Assembly: GCA_965603125.1 (NCBI GenBank)
Contig: CBFDBU010000002.1
Location: 124,001-188,000, forward strand
Direction of reading: 5' to 3'
Length of the DNA: 64,000 nt
From: JAJRTA01 sp965603125
GTDB taxonomy: Bacteria; Zixibacteria; MSB-5A5; GN15; FEB-12
Part shown: positions 62,929-64,000 of the stretch, piece after piece
Position numbering within the stretch: the stretch's first letter is position 1
Layout: each line of letters starts with the position of its first letter
Made by a program: the position numbers and the translations under genes
Notes under the pieces: generated by a model
What the model was told of the DNA's origin: nothing
What the model saw: only the letters and a program-made list of their open reading frames with translations
Databases searched by the model: none

Positions 62929-63199
62929 TCACCGTTCCTGACTTATACCGTCGACATCCAACTCGTTTCCGCCGGCAACAGACCCGCCAGGTCCAGGACT
63001 CGCTCAGAACTTGACGGTCTGCTTCCATCTATACCAAATCTACAGAGCTGCATCCTGGTTCAAAGCTCCAATCTGTCCTCTTTGTATAAAAATATCACCG
63101 TATGCGCAACGGACAGGTTGACCGGAAGCGAGATGGCAAGAGGCACTTTCCACATTCTGCCCACGTTGCTCTCCCGGGCAGCGGTAACAAACAGAACCG

Positions 63200-64000
63200 C
63201 TACTCTTTCATACCGGCCAGCATAGGGTGAGAGTCCGCACGGGGGCCGGTGGCGCGAGCCGCTCGGATATTATGCACCAGTTCAATCGAGGGTCGCGCGT
63301 CAGCCAGCCCAAACCCCTGACCGGCCAGCGTTTCACGATATACGATAGTGTGCAGATCCCCAAAGCCACCGGAGAACTCCATTTCCCTTCCGTCAATGGT
63401 GATCGACCGGTAGGTCGGCTGACCTTTGTCAATAGCTTCCCGGGGCAGGTCGTCGCGGTCAATCGACAAAAACCACTGGACCCGCGCCCCCGGCAACTCA
63501 AGGAAACCGCCCGTCCTGGTCGGTGAGGCAAGGTGCACGTCACTTCGCTGCACGTCGCCGAACAGCCACATCAGCAGGTCGAAGAAATGAATGCCGATAT
63601 TGGTCGCCAGACCGCCGGAACGATCGCCTTGGCCCTTCCACGAGACCAGGTACCACGGCCCGCGCGAAGTGACGTAAGTCAACCGCACGTCTTTCTTGGT
63701 ATCGTGCGGCTCTCGGCGGAGGCTTTCCCGCAGTGCGATCAGCGACGGATGCACCCGCAATTGCAGGACCGTGAAGATGCGGTGGCTGCTTTCCTTCTCC
63801 AGTTTGGCCAGGGCTTCGATATTCCACGGATTGAGCACCAGCGGCTTCTCGCAGATAGCGTTAGCGCCGACGCGCAACGCGAACCGCGCGTGGGCGTCAT
63901 GAAGATAGTTGGGGGAACAGATGCTGACGTAGTCGATTGCTTCCCCCTGCCCCTGACGCCGGAGCTTTTCAACATGCCGGTCGAAACGCTCGAACTCGGT
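63200..64000 (-). CDS. WbpB/WlbA-like UDP-GlcNAc(3NAc)-acid oxidoreductase (5' end outside window)
   Basis: An NAD-dependent Gfo/Idh/MocA enzyme. The C-terminal 266 residues are present, beginning TEFERFDRHVEKL. Very close WbpB/WlbA landmarks are IDYVSICSPNYLHDAH, GANAICEKPLVLNPWNIEAL, LRVHPSLIALRESL and GGLATNIGIHFFDLLMWLFG. WbpB oxidises the 3-hydroxyl of UDP-GlcNAc uronic acid as the first step to diacetamido-uronate. The N-terminal Rossmann strand is outside the window. Upstream genes of the cluster should follow beyond the edge. Confidence 0.92.
   Translation of the reverse strand, partial: TEFERFDRHVEKLRRQGQGEAIDYVSICSPNYLHDAHARFALRVGANAICEKPLVLNPWNIEALAKLEKESSHRIFTVLQLRVHPSLIALRESLRREPHDTKKDVRLTYVTSRGPWYLVSWKGQGDRSGGLATNIGIHFFDLLMWLFGDVQRSDVHLASPTRTGGFLELPGARVQWFLSIDRDDLPREAIDKGQPTYRSITIDGREMEFSGGFGDLHTIVYRETLAGQGFGLADARPSIELVHNIRAARATGPRADSHPMLAGMKE

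Noticed and set aside
1..64000. CRISPR arrays, rRNA genes, complete prophage or replication origin
   Set aside because: No regularly spaced repeats, rRNA signatures, phage structural genes or origin-type box clusters were seen.

Overview
The window is a chromosomal segment of a GC-rich Gram-negative bacterium. An outer membrane is implied by a FadL-type porin, two other predicted outer-membrane barrels (DUF5916 and DUF5686 types), Wza/Wzz polysaccharide export proteins and a KdsB-like enzyme of lipopolysaccharide synthesis. The mix of DUF5916, DUF5686, DUF2723 and DUF116 proteins, C-terminal YPNPY sorting-type domains and a bacillithiol-type deacetylase fits the Fibrobacteres-Chlorobi-Bacteroidetes superphylum. 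Candidate division Zixibacteria or a neighbour is my best guess; this is inference, since no rRNA marker is present.

Layout. 0-10.4 kb: the end of glmS, a crotonase, an aminotransferase-like protein lacking its PLP lysine, a gene-poor stretch of about 1.3 kb, a porin/lipoprotein pair, a BshB1-like deacetylase, and DUF116 plus GNAT genes. 10.5-17.7 kb: a DUF5916 barrel, a lone STAS protein, a methyltransferase, a zinc ribbon, a Fic protein beside an AT-rich spacer, a membrane protein with a near-consensus promoter, and a small HTH protein. 17.8-24.7 kb: a DUF2723 membrane protein, then the cmk-plsC-rpsA core cluster, tRNA-Ala(CGC) and a long-form SRP RNA with an Alu domain. 24.7-31 kb: a HEPN protein, a PutP-like symporter, a PrpD stub, a Lys4-like homoaconitase and an HD-like protein with a degenerate motif. 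31.2-39 kb: two tandem paralogous giant secreted proteins followed by a DUF5686 barrel.

39-64 kb is mostly a surface-polysaccharide locus, read mainly on the minus strand. It holds an O-antigen ligase/polymerase, a deacetylase-like protein, a GNAT, two DegT-type aminotransferases, a glycosyltransferase, a MurJ/Wzx flippase, a UDP-GlcNAc 2-epimerase, a hexapeptide acetyltransferase, a Gfo/Idh/MocA oxidoreductase, Wzz and Wza. The oxidoreductase, acetyltransferase, aminotransferase and 2-epimerase sit in the order expected for a diacetamido-uronic acid sugar (Wbp-like). The locus is split by pyrG-kdsB and by a HEPN gene pair. It resumes at the right edge with a frameshifted, truncated second 2-epimerase, an IS256 remnant and a WbpB/WlbA-like oxidoreductase that runs off the window.

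The most notable observations are: a TIGR02391/HEPN gene cut by a 107-bp mini-element with inverted ends and a CTAG target duplication; several small palindromic repeat families, one nested against another; the Alu-type SRP RNA; and three enzymes (aminotransferase, esterase, HD hydrolase) that have each lost their signature catalytic residue.
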